In this document: piece by piece, positions 20,058 to 28,142 of the stretch
How the letters are laid out: each line of letters opens with the position of its first letter
How positions within the stretch are numbered: position 1 is the stretch's first letter
Assembly: GCA_003278065.1 (NCBI GenBank)
Contig: QCHE01000001.1
Coordinates: forward strand, 62,001-126,000
Length of the DNA stretch: 64,000 nucleotides
Reading direction: 5' to 3'
Source of the DNA: Pelagibacteraceae bacterium AG-390-O04
Lineage (GTDB): Bacteria > Pseudomonadota > Alphaproteobacteria > Pelagibacterales > Pelagibacteraceae
Translations under genes and position numbers: made by a program
Notes under the pieces: generated by a model
Told to the model about the DNA's origin: nothing
What the model saw: only the letters and a program-made list of their open reading frames with translations
Databases searched by the model: none

Positions 20058-20729
20058 TCAAGCTTTCTCCTTTCCTACTTTTTTTGCAGCTAAAACTTCA
20101 AGCCATCGTAAAAAAGGAACAAGAAAAAATCTTGAGATTATATAATATATTAACAGAGCTGTTCCAAAACATTGGGCTGATAACCAGGTAATAGAATTAA
20201 TTTGTTTAGCTTCAAATGTTAAGTCAACAACTGTAACTAAAGCAACTAGTGCTGTAGCTTTTAAAAGTTCAACAGTTAGGTTCGCAGCTGGAGGCAATAT
20301 AATTGGAAATATTTGTGGAATTATTATTTTTCTCATTCTTTTTGCTGGAGTAAAATTTAATGCAAAAGCACCCTCCCATTGTCCTTTTGGGACTGCCAAA
20401 ACTCCACCTCTAACTATTTCTGCTCCATATGCTCCAAAATTCATACCAATAGCAACAACACCTGCAGTAAAAGCTTCTAATGTTAAACCAAAAAAAGGTA
20501 ATACATAATAAAACCAAAATAATTGAACTAATAAAGATGTCCCTCTAAAAAACTCAATATAAACAGTTGCTGTTCCTTGTATAATAGGATTTTTCGATAA
20601 TCGCATTAGCCCGAAAATTAGAGAAATAATTACATAAAGAATTGTTGAACAAATTAATACTTTAATAGTAGTAACAGTTCCAAGTAGCATAGTAGGACCA
20701 TGTTCTGACAAAAATGCAAAATAACTCAC
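20058..20729 (-). CDS. ABC transporter permease (EhuC/HisQ-like)
   Basis: 223 aa; EFFRGTSLLVQLFWFYYVLP. Confidence 0.9.
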   Translation of the reverse strand: MSYFAFLSEHGPTMLLGTVTTIKVLICSTILYVIISLIFGLMRLSKNPIIQGTATVYIEFFRGTSLLVQLFWFYYVLPFFGLTLEAFTAGVVAIGMNFGAYGAEIVRGGVLAVPKGQWEGAFALNFTPAKRMRKIIIPQIFPIILPPAANLTVELLKATALVALVTVVDLTFEAKQINSITWLSAQCFGTALLIYYIISRFFLVPFLRWLEVLAAKKVGKEKA

Positions 20730-20747
20730 TTAAATATCCTTATTATT

Positions 20748-20783
20748 AAAAAAAAATCAGGCGACTAAATTTTGTCGCCTGAT
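20748..20783 (-). terminator. rho-independent terminator/attenuator between binding-protein gene and permease genes
   Basis: Perfect 10-bp stem ATCAGGCGAC (20756-20765)/GTCGCCTGAT (20774-20783), 8-nt loop, run of A on + strand = U-tract on minus-strand transcript. Confidence 0.85.
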
Positions 20784-20805
20784 ATTAGATATAAAATCAA
20801 TATAT

Positions 20806-21648
20806 TTATTTAGTAGAACAAGCCCACTCAGTAGTCATGTCTGGAGGAGGTAATTGAGCTCTATCATAGCCATACTCACCAGCTCTTTTTAACATTTTCT
20901 CTGGGTTTGCTAAAACTTTTGCTAATGCAGCATTAAAGTTATCTCTAAACTCTGTATCAGTTTTTCTAAAACCAATTCCAACGACGTTTACAGTTTCTTT
21001 TGGCATTAACTTAGGATCTGTTACTTCAAATGCACCATTTGTTTTTTCCTCATGTTCTTTAGCTCCAAAGAATGTTTGAACAGCAACATCGGCTCTACCT
21101 GCTTTCATAGCAGCTAAAATTCCTACTTCACCCTCTACTAATAACATTTGGCTATCTGGCACACCAAATTTTTTAGCAGCTTCTACTGTGTTAAAACCAG
21201 CACCAGTTACAAGCTTTGCACCTGTGCTAATAACGTCAGCATAATTATTGATGTTCTTAGGATTTCCTTTTGGTACTAACATAGCATCTCCAAAAACACC
21301 TATTGGATCAGAAAAGTTTATATTGGCACATCTACTTTTTAAAATATACATACCACCAGTGATCATATCTGATCTATTTGCATTAATTCCAGGAATTAGT
21401 CCAGACCACTCAAATACTTTAGTTTCATGTTCTGTTATTCCCATTTCTTCTAGAACTGTTAAAGCGATCATATTTACAAATCCTAAAGCCTCACCATTAT
21501 CTCCAGCATAAGCCCATGGAACTGCTGTTCCAAAACCAAGTCTTAGTTTGTGACCATCTTTAAGTCTTTCAGTCAACGTTGCAGCGCTTACTGAAGTAAT
21601 TGAAAAAAGAAGTACAACTAAAACAGTTAATGATTTAAATAATCTCAT
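20806..21648 (-). CDS. ectoine/polar amino-acid type substrate-binding protein
   Basis: Signal peptide MRLFKSLTVLVVLLFSITSVSAA; SBP_bac_3 fold, SGLIPGINANRSDMITGGMYILKSRCANINFSDPI resembles EhuB; start moved from track 21726 to ATG 21648 preceded by GGAG. Confidence 0.85.
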   Translation of the reverse strand: MRLFKSLTVLVVLLFSITSVSAATLTERLKDGHKLRLGFGTAVPWAYAGDNGEALGFVNMIALTVLEEMGITEHETKVFEWSGLIPGINANRSDMITGGMYILKSRCANINFSDPIGVFGDAMLVPKGNPKNINNYADVISTGAKLVTGAGFNTVEAAKKFGVPDSQMLLVEGEVGILAAMKAGRADVAVQTFFGAKEHEEKTNGAFEVTDPKLMPKETVNVVGIGFRKTDTEFRDNFNAALAKVLANPEKMLKRAGEYGYDRAQLPPPDMTTEWACSTK

Positions 21649-21745
21649 AGTGTTTCTCCTCTCTGTTATATTTAATTGAATAATTAAATCAAAATTGAGA
21701 CAAAATGTATAGTTCAAATATTTCAATCTGAAGTTGATATAAAGA

Positions 21746-22534
21746 TTATTTTTCTAAAATTTTATCACCTATATTTATTTTTCCATTTTCTAAAACCGTC
21801 AAATAAATACCCATATCAAAATGATTATAAGTTTTTTTTAAAAATTGAAGCAAGTTTAAACTATTATCATCTGACCCTGGCTTAAGGTTAATGGCAACAC
21901 ATCGTGGAATTTTTTTCTCAACTCTAAAGGAAATGTCATTAATTTTGATAACTTTTCCTACCCAATCTTGTTCTGCCCAAGGCTCTATCCCATCGATACA
22001 TATATTGCCTCTAAATCTAGAACTCTCTATTTTTATACCAATTTTATTTTGAAAATCTTGAATACTCTTATTATTTAATAAAGATATTGAATGTGGCAAT
22101 AAAGTTTTATTTGAAATTGCTGTGTCAAAAAAAGGATTGTCTTCATTTTTCATTAAAAATAACGGCTTTTTCAAAGAACTTTCTAATTCTAATATTTTTT
22201 TTGATAATAGATCTCTTTGTCCATTTTCATTTACATCAATTGTTAAAATTTCTTTATTTTCAACAAATAATGCTAGTTTATTTTCAGCATATGTAAAATT
22301 ATACTTATTTAAAAATGGTGAGTTTTTAAGAGTTAAAATGTTATTCCATTTACCTTTTCTAAACTCAGGATCTTTTTCAAATAATTTAACTTTTTCAAAT
22401 TCTAAATTTTTTGAAAACGCAAAAATCCTATCACCTATAATACCTATATTTTTTCTTATTTCGCAACTCTCAATGTTTTGAAATGACACTGATTTGACTG
22501 GACAGTAATTTATTGAAGAAATAAACGCGGTCAT
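21746..22534 (-). CDS. MOSC-domain protein
   Basis: 262 aa; N-terminal MOSC barrel YCPVKS, SSRFRGNICIDG, RCVAINLKPGS. Confidence 0.8.
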   Translation of the reverse strand: MTAFISSINYCPVKSVSFQNIESCEIRKNIGIIGDRIFAFSKNLEFEKVKLFEKDPEFRKGKWNNILTLKNSPFLNKYNFTYAENKLALFVENKEILTIDVNENGQRDLLSKKILELESSLKKPLFLMKNEDNPFFDTAISNKTLLPHSISLLNNKSIQDFQNKIGIKIESSRFRGNICIDGIEPWAEQDWVGKVIKINDISFRVEKKIPRCVAINLKPGSDDNSLNLLQFLKKTYNHFDMGIYLTVLENGKINIGDKILEK

Positions 22535-22549
22535 ATAATATTTAATATT

Positions 22550-23377
22550 ATGTCTTATCTTAATTCAAATCAACTCAAACAATATGAAGAAGAGGGCTTT
22601 GTGTCTCCTATTGATATTTTTTCAAAAGATAAGGCTTTAGACATTAGAAATGAAATTGAATATATAGAAAAAAAAATACCTAATGAGTTAGAAAAATCAG
22701 GTAGATATAATGCTCATTTAATTTCACCTTTATTAGATGAAGTTACTCATGATCCAAAAATTTTAGATGCAGTTCAAAGTTTAATTGGTAAAAATATTCT
22801 TGTTTGTGGAACAACTTTATTTATTAAAAACCCGAATGAAAAAGGATTTGTAAGTTATCATCAAGATGCAAAATATATTGGATTAGAACCTCATAACTGG
22901 GTAACTGCTTGGGTTGCTATAACTGACTCTAATGAAATAAATGGTTGTATGAGAATGTGGTCTGGCTCACACAAAGATAATCTTAAAGAACATGATCAAA
23001 AGTTTAATGAGGGCAATTTATTGACCCGAGGTCAAACTGTAAGAAATGTGCCAAAAGAAAAGACAACACCTTTAGTTTTGAAAGCAGGACAAATGTCTCT
23101 TCACCATCCGACTGTTGTTCATGGTTCTGATTTAAACAAAAGTAACGATCGAAGAATAGGTTTTGTAATCCAAAGTTATATTGGAACTAACGTAAAGCAA
23201 ATTTTAGGTAAAAATAGTGTTCAATTAGCAAGAGGTATTGATGAATTTAATTACCATGAAAAAATTGAAAGGCCTAAATCTTTATTAAGTGAGGATGACT
23301 TAAAAATAAAAAAAAAAGAAAATGATAATCTTCAAGATATTTTTTATAAAGGATCTTCAAAAAAAGGTTCCTACTAA
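22550..23377 (+). CDS. phytanoyl-CoA dioxygenase (PhyH) family Fe(II)/2OG oxygenase
   Basis: 275 aa; YHQDAKYIG (HxD), GCMRMWSGSHK, HHPTVVHGSDLNKSNDRR. Confidence 0.85.
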   Translation: MSYLNSNQLKQYEEEGFVSPIDIFSKDKALDIRNEIEYIEKKIPNELEKSGRYNAHLISPLLDEVTHDPKILDAVQSLIGKNILVCGTTLFIKNPNEKGFVSYHQDAKYIGLEPHNWVTAWVAITDSNEINGCMRMWSGSHKDNLKEHDQKFNEGNLLTRGQTVRNVPKEKTTPLVLKAGQMSLHHPTVVHGSDLNKSNDRRIGFVIQSYIGTNVKQILGKNSVQLARGIDEFNYHEKIERPKSLLSEDDLKIKKKENDNLQDIFYKGSSKKGSY

Positions 23378-23445
23378 TGAATAAAGAAAACGCAAGTAAA
23401 CTCTGGAAAATTATTCAGGAAGCTGGCGATTATCTGGGGGGTTAG
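23377..23445 (+). pseudogene. truncated 22-codon copy of the 5' end of the gene at 26793-27020
   Basis: MNKENASKLWKIIQEAGDYLGG* versus MNKENASKLWKIIQEAGDYLVGQ...; ATG overlaps PhyH stop (TAATG); 5 mismatches in 66 nt, first three synonymous. Confidence 0.85.
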
Positions 23446-23448
23446 CGG

Positions 23449-23488
23449 TACACACTAGCTCACACTACCTCACACTACCCTACACTAG
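23449..23488 (+). repeat. four tandem 10-bp units (TACACACTAG CTCACACTAC CTCACACTAC CCTACACTAG)
   Basis: Read directly; consensus ~CTCACACTAC, immediately after the truncated gene copy. Confidence 0.9.
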
Positions 23489-23522
23489 TTATGCGGACAA
23501 TTTAGAATTCATTAAAAATAAA

Positions 23523-23550
23523 TTGCTTAAAGACTCATCAATTTAAGCAA
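23523..23550. repeat. perfect inverted repeat TTGCTTAAA-10 nt-TTTAAGCAA
   Basis: 9-bp arms 23523-23531 and 23542-23550; right arm overlaps the left flanking direct repeat. Confidence 0.85.
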
Positions 23551-23590
23551 CAAACTAGGCACCAGACTAGGCAAATTTGAGATAAATCAA
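23541..23590 (+). repeat. left copy of ~50-bp direct repeat flanking the RM gene (30-bp exact core CAACAAACTAGGCACCAGACTAGGCAAATT at 23548-23577)
   Basis: 45/50 identity to 26730-26779. Confidence 0.92.
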
Positions 23591-23627
23591 ATAGTAAATT
23601 TTAGAGATTATTGATAAATTTATTTTA

Positions 23628-26600
23628 ATGGAAAAAGAAAAATTAATATTAAAATTAGATTTTAAATCAATTAATGGAAAATATATTAAAAAGTATAATA
23701 ACAATTATGAAATATCTATTGAAAACTTAAAAGTAAATTATGGTGATAAGATAAAAGTTTATAGAAATAATGTTTTAGATCTTAATTCTAAAGATGAATA
23801 TTTAGTAGTTTTAGAATGCGTCAACCAATTGCTTAAAATTGGTTACAATCCTGAGGATATAGAGATTGAAAAACAATATAGATTTGGAAGGCAATACAAG
23901 TCTTATTGTGATGTTTTGGTAAAAAAGAATAATAAAACATATTTAATAATTGAGTGTAAAACTTTCGGTAATGAATATATTCGCGCAAAAGAGCTTACAA
24001 TAAAAGACGGAGATCAAAGCTTTAGTTACTTAAGACAAGAACCTGACGTTAAAGTTGTATCACTTTATACCTCAAAATTAAAAGAAGATAAAATTGTTAG
24101 AAATTATGATTTTATAAGAGTTAAAAAGGGGTGGAAAAAATTATCTCACGAAGACTCTTACAAAGATTGGGACAAAAGTTTTGAAAAAAAAGGATTACTT
24201 GAAGACAATGCCAAACCATATTCAACAGATAAAGGAAATTTAACATATAATGATTTAAAAAATTTAAATGAGACTGAAGGTGGATTTATTTTTAATTTAT
24301 TTGCAGAAATTTTAAGAAGAAATGTAATATCTGATAAATCAAATGCTTTTAACAAAATATTTAACTTGTTTATTTGCAAAATTGTAGATGAAGACAAGAA
24401 ATCAGCCAGTAAAGATTCTGATTTAGATTTTCAGTGGAAATCTGATACCGATGATCCTAAATCTTTCCTACTAAGATTGGAAGAGTTATATTCAAAGGGT
24501 TTGAAAGATTATATAGATGTATCTACTTTTAGATTCTCTAATGATTATGATGAAATAAAAATTAAATTAAGTAATAATTTTAACTTTAAAGACGTTTATA
24601 ATGATGAAACTTTTATCGAAAATTTTGATATTGTAAAACAAGTTGTACAATTATTGCAAGAATTTCAAATTAACTACAGCTCAAAACATCAATACGTTGG
24701 TGATTTTTTTGAAAGTTTATTAAACCATGGTGTAAAACAAGAAGCAGGACAATTTTTTACTCCAACTGTTTTAGCAAGATTTATTTGCAAATCATTACCT
24801 ATAGAAAAATTAATTGAAAAAAAAAATGATAACGAAGAAATATATTTTTTTCCTTATGTAATAGATTATTCTTCAGGAGCTGGTCATTTTCTGACAGAAA
24901 TGATGGATGAGATTAATATATATTTTTCAAAATTTGACGCTGAAAAAATCAAAAGTGGACGAAGAGGAAGAGACGAATTCGTTTCACATAAAAATAATTA
25001 TCTTTGGGCAAAAGAATATGTTTATGGTATAGAGAAGGACTATAGGTTAGCAAAAACTACTAAGATAAGTTCTTTTTTAAATGGTGATGGTGACGCAAAT
25101 ATTTTTCCTTGCGATGGTCTCGATAGTTTTTTTAAATCAAAAGTTTATAAAAAAAAATTAAAAATAAATGAAGAAAATCAGGATAATTCAAACTTTGATA
25201 TAATAGTTGCCAACCCTCCATTTTCTGTTCAATCATTTCAGAATTCTCTTCCTCATGCTAAAGAAGATTTTAATCTATTTAAACTTCTATCTGATAAAAG
25301 CAAAGAAATTGAATGTTTGTTTATTGAAAGAACAAAACAATTAATTTCAAAATATGGTGTTGCAGGAATTATAATACCAACTTCAATTTTTATTAACGAT
25401 AGCCCCTTACATAAAGAAACAAGAAGAATTTTATTAGAAAATTTTGATTTACAATCAATTGTGATGCTTAACTCAGAAGCTTTTATGGAATCTACTCAAT
25501 CAACGTGCGTATTGTTTATGTCAAAAAAAGAAATTTCTTTATCGACAGATCCAAAAGATTATATACAAGAATTTTATCCAAATATTAAAAATTCTAAAGA
25601 ATTTCAAAATATTTTACAGAAAATAAATCCTGATAATTTAGATATATTTGCTTTCTACAAAGAATATGAAGATTTCGATAAACTGAATGGACAAGAGAAA
25701 ATCGATAAAATCAAACAAAATGAAAATGATAAAATTCAATGTTTTAATTGGATTAAAGATAAAGATATAATAATTGTTGATACTGACTTAGGAGATCATA
25801 AAAAAACAAAGAGATTATTAGGTTACGAATTTAGAAAAAGACGAGGCCAAGAAGGTATTAAAATTTACAAAAAAAATGGAAAACTTTTTAATGGCCTATT
25901 CAACGAAGAAGATGTTTTGGATAAAAGTAAAATTAATTCTTATATTTTAAATAAATTTGAAAATAATAAAAGTTATAAAAATATAAATCCTGATATTAAA
26001 AATTATTTAAAAATAAAAAAAATATCTGATTTGATAAAATTTGATACTTTAGATTTTGATTATAAATTAATAATAAAAGAACCAATTAATATAATTTCTA
26101 GTTATGAAAAAATAAAAATTAAAAATCTAGATAATAGTAAACTAAATAATTTAGAAATTGAAATCGAGAAAGGAAGTTCAGCTCCTGAAGATGAATATTT
26201 TATTAGTGGAAAGCACCAATTTGTAAGAGCCAAAGACCTTAATAACATTGATGATAACGGCTTTATTAAAACCAAGAATGATGATTGTTTAACTGACATA
26301 GCTTTAAAAAAATATAATTTAAAAAAATTTAAATCAGGCACTATATTGTTTCCTACAAGTGGTCAGGCAATTAATACTAACAATATAGGGATTTTAAAAA
26401 ACGATTCTTATGTTGTTCAACATCTAACTGGAATTTATATTAATAATGAAAAAATAAGAATATTTATTTATGATTTTTTGAAATATTTTAAGACTAGCAA
26501 TTTAAAAGAGGCTGACCAAGGCTACCCTACCATTAAACCTTCTCTAATTTACAATTTAGAGTTACCTATACCAAACAAAGATCAAAAGATTTTGTTTGCT

Positions 26601-26729
26601 GAGATTGAGCAACACTTAAAAAAAAGAGATTCTATTTATAAAAATGAAAATAATATTAGAAAAAGAGATTTGTTGCTTAATAATCTAATAATAGAAACAT
26701 GTAAAATTTCAAAAGAAGATATTAAGTAA
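23628..26729 (+). CDS. single-polypeptide restriction-modification enzyme (Type IIG-like: PD-(D/E)XK nuclease + N6-adenine methyltransferase + TRD)
   Basis: 1033 aa; nuclease CDVLVKKNNKTYLIIECK, MTase QEAGQFFTPTVLARF, DYSSGAGHFL (motif I), IIVANPPFSV (motif IV), C-terminal HsdS-like TRD GYPTIKPSLIYNLELPIP. Confidence 0.88.
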   Translation: MEKEKLILKLDFKSINGKYIKKYNNNYEISIENLKVNYGDKIKVYRNNVLDLNSKDEYLVVLECVNQLLKIGYNPEDIEIEKQYRFGRQYKSYCDVLVKKNNKTYLIIECKTFGNEYIRAKELTIKDGDQSFSYLRQEPDVKVVSLYTSKLKEDKIVRNYDFIRVKKGWKKLSHEDSYKDWDKSFEKKGLLEDNAKPYSTDKGNLTYNDLKNLNETEGGFIFNLFAEILRRNVISDKSNAFNKIFNLFICKIVDEDKKSASKDSDLDFQWKSDTDDPKSFLLRLEELYSKGLKDYIDVSTFRFSNDYDEIKIKLSNNFNFKDVYNDETFIENFDIVKQVVQLLQEFQINYSSKHQYVGDFFESLLNHGVKQEAGQFFTPTVLARFICKSLPIEKLIEKKNDNEEIYFFPYVIDYSSGAGHFLTEMMDEINIYFSKFDAEKIKSGRRGRDEFVSHKNNYLWAKEYVYGIEKDYRLAKTTKISSFLNGDGDANIFPCDGLDSFFKSKVYKKKLKINEENQDNSNFDIIVANPPFSVQSFQNSLPHAKEDFNLFKLLSDKSKEIECLFIERTKQLISKYGVAGIIIPTSIFINDSPLHKETRRILLENFDLQSIVMLNSEAFMESTQSTCVLFMSKKEISLSTDPKDYIQEFYPNIKNSKEFQNILQKINPDNLDIFAFYKEYEDFDKLNGQEKIDKIKQNENDKIQCFNWIKDKDIIIVDTDLGDHKKTKRLLGYEFRKRRGQEGIKIYKKNGKLFNGLFNEEDVLDKSKINSYILNKFENNKSYKNINPDIKNYLKIKKISDLIKFDTLDFDYKLIIKEPINIISSYEKIKIKNLDNSKLNNLEIEIEKGSSAPEDEYFISGKHQFVRAKDLNNIDDNGFIKTKNDDCLTDIALKKYNLKKFKSGTILFPTSGQAINTNNIGILKNDSYVVQHLTGIYINNEKIRIFIYDFLKYFKTSNLKEADQGYPTIKPSLIYNLELPIPNKDQKILFAEIEQHLKKRDSIYKNENNIRKRDLLLNNLIIETCKISKEDIK

Positions 26730-26779
26730 AATTAAACAACAAACTAGGCACCAGACTAGGCAAATTATAGATAAAACAA
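26730..26779 (+). repeat. right copy of ~50-bp direct repeat (exact core 26737-26766)
   Basis: Matches 23541-23590 at 45/50 positions. Confidence 0.92.
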
Positions 26780-26792
26780 GGTTTTGAGTAGT

Positions 26793-27020
26793 ATGAACAA
26801 AGAAAACGCAAGTAAACTGTGGAAAATTATTCAGGAAGCTGGTGATTATCTGGTTGGTCAATTACCTGAACATCCAAATCACCCTAAAGGTCGTAATCCT
26901 TATGCGCATGTTGCTCTGTGTATAAGAGATAAATTTAATGCAAGTTACAAAGATATACCTGATGAAAAATATGATGATGTATTAGAATATATTAAATTTT
27001 TAAAGGAAAACCCAAGTTGA
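26793..27020 (+). CDS. small conserved hypothetical protein (intact copy)
   Basis: 75 aa from ATG 26793; 5' end duplicated at 23377. Confidence 0.8.
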   Translation: MNKENASKLWKIIQEAGDYLVGQLPEHPNHPKGRNPYAHVALCIRDKFNASYKDIPDEKYDDVLEYIKFLKENPS

Positions 27021-27026
27021 TAGAAA

Positions 27027-28142
27027 TTATTGTTTTGGAAAATAATCTTTCAGTTCACCTTCTCGATAAACATCGGCAGTACAACAATGCAAACCTCCTC
27101 CAAAAGCATATGCATCTCTTAGTTCAACAGGAATAACCTCCATTCCTAATTTATCTAGTTGTTCTGCTTGGTATTTTTCACTTTTTTCAACACAAACTGT
27201 TTTATGATCAAGGACTAAAACATTCATAGATAGCCATACAGATGAATAACAAAGAGCTGGGGGTTCATTATGTGCTGGCTGAGCTGCATCAATTATTTCC
27301 CAGCCATTATTTTCAAATAATTTTCTTTGTTCCTTTGGCAATCTTCTTTGTGGATTATTAATTATTAACCCCTCTTTTATTGGAGTAAATGTAGCATCAA
27401 TATGAATTGGATATGGGTCTCCCGGAAAATTAACTGCATGTACTCTATGATCTTTATAATGTCTCTTAAGCCAATCAATGCCTTTTAAATTAGTTGTAAA
27501 ACCATGTTGAACAATCAAATCTTTCCCAAATCTTAGTACATCTGCAGCATCAAATAATGGTTCTTCTTCTGTAGTAACAAAAAATTTATCTTCAGTCCAT
27601 TTTAGTCTTTTTTGAATTCCTATTTTATCCGACAAATAATCTTTACGATAATCAGCATCTGTTAGTCTTGGTTTTGGGGCTGACTCATGTTTCATATTAG
27701 GATCATTATTATAATATTCTTTTAAAAGAGGTCGATAACATAAATATTCAAACCAACGACATCTATAACTCATTGTTGCCTCAAGAATCTCATTTCCAAC
27801 AGTTAACAAGACATCTCTTGGTGGCATACAACCAAACATGGTCTCCGCCTTCCAATCAGGTGTTGATGTTTTTTGGTTAAAATCAATCGGTGTCGGTCTA
27901 TCAACTTTAATTCCTTTTTTTATTAGTATATTAGCAAAGTCATCCAATAATTGATTTGCTTTATCTACGGTATCTTTTGTTCTTGGTCCAAACTGACCTC
28001 TCATATCAGAGTCCTCTGGAACTTTAGCATCAAGAGCTGGTTCTGGAGCGGGTATACAAGTTCCATCTGCTTTACCAACTATTACATGTTTAAGTGGATC
28101 CCATTCATTCCAGCTATTAACTATAGTTTTATTTTTATTCAT
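27027..28142 (-). CDS. glycine amidinotransferase (AGAT)-like amidinotransferase
   Basis: 371 aa; PPRDVLLTVGNEILEATMSYRCRWFEYLCYRPLLKEYY, HIDATFTPI, FGGGLHCCTADVYREG catalytic Cys region, closely resembling eukaryotic AGAT motifs. Confidence 0.9.
   Translation of the reverse strand: MNKNKTIVNSWNEWDPLKHVIVGKADGTCIPAPEPALDAKVPEDSDMRGQFGPRTKDTVDKANQLLDDFANILIKKGIKVDRPTPIDFNQKTSTPDWKAETMFGCMPPRDVLLTVGNEILEATMSYRCRWFEYLCYRPLLKEYYNNDPNMKHESAPKPRLTDADYRKDYLSDKIGIQKRLKWTEDKFFVTTEEEPLFDAADVLRFGKDLIVQHGFTTNLKGIDWLKRHYKDHRVHAVNFPGDPYPIHIDATFTPIKEGLIINNPQRRLPKEQRKLFENNGWEIIDAAQPAHNEPPALCYSSVWLSMNVLVLDHKTVCVEKSEKYQAEQLDKLGMEVIPVELRDAYAFGGGLHCCTADVYREGELKDYFPKQ

Noticed and set aside
18846-20191. Several small + strand ORFs (18846, 18856, 19182, 19621, 19909, 20009) opposite the ABC transporter genes
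   Set aside because: All antisense to well-supported ATPase/permease genes and mutually overlapping.
23449-23488. Possible CRISPR array (CACACTA repeats)
   Set aside because: 10-bp units with no spacers and no cas genes; treated as a tandem motif array.
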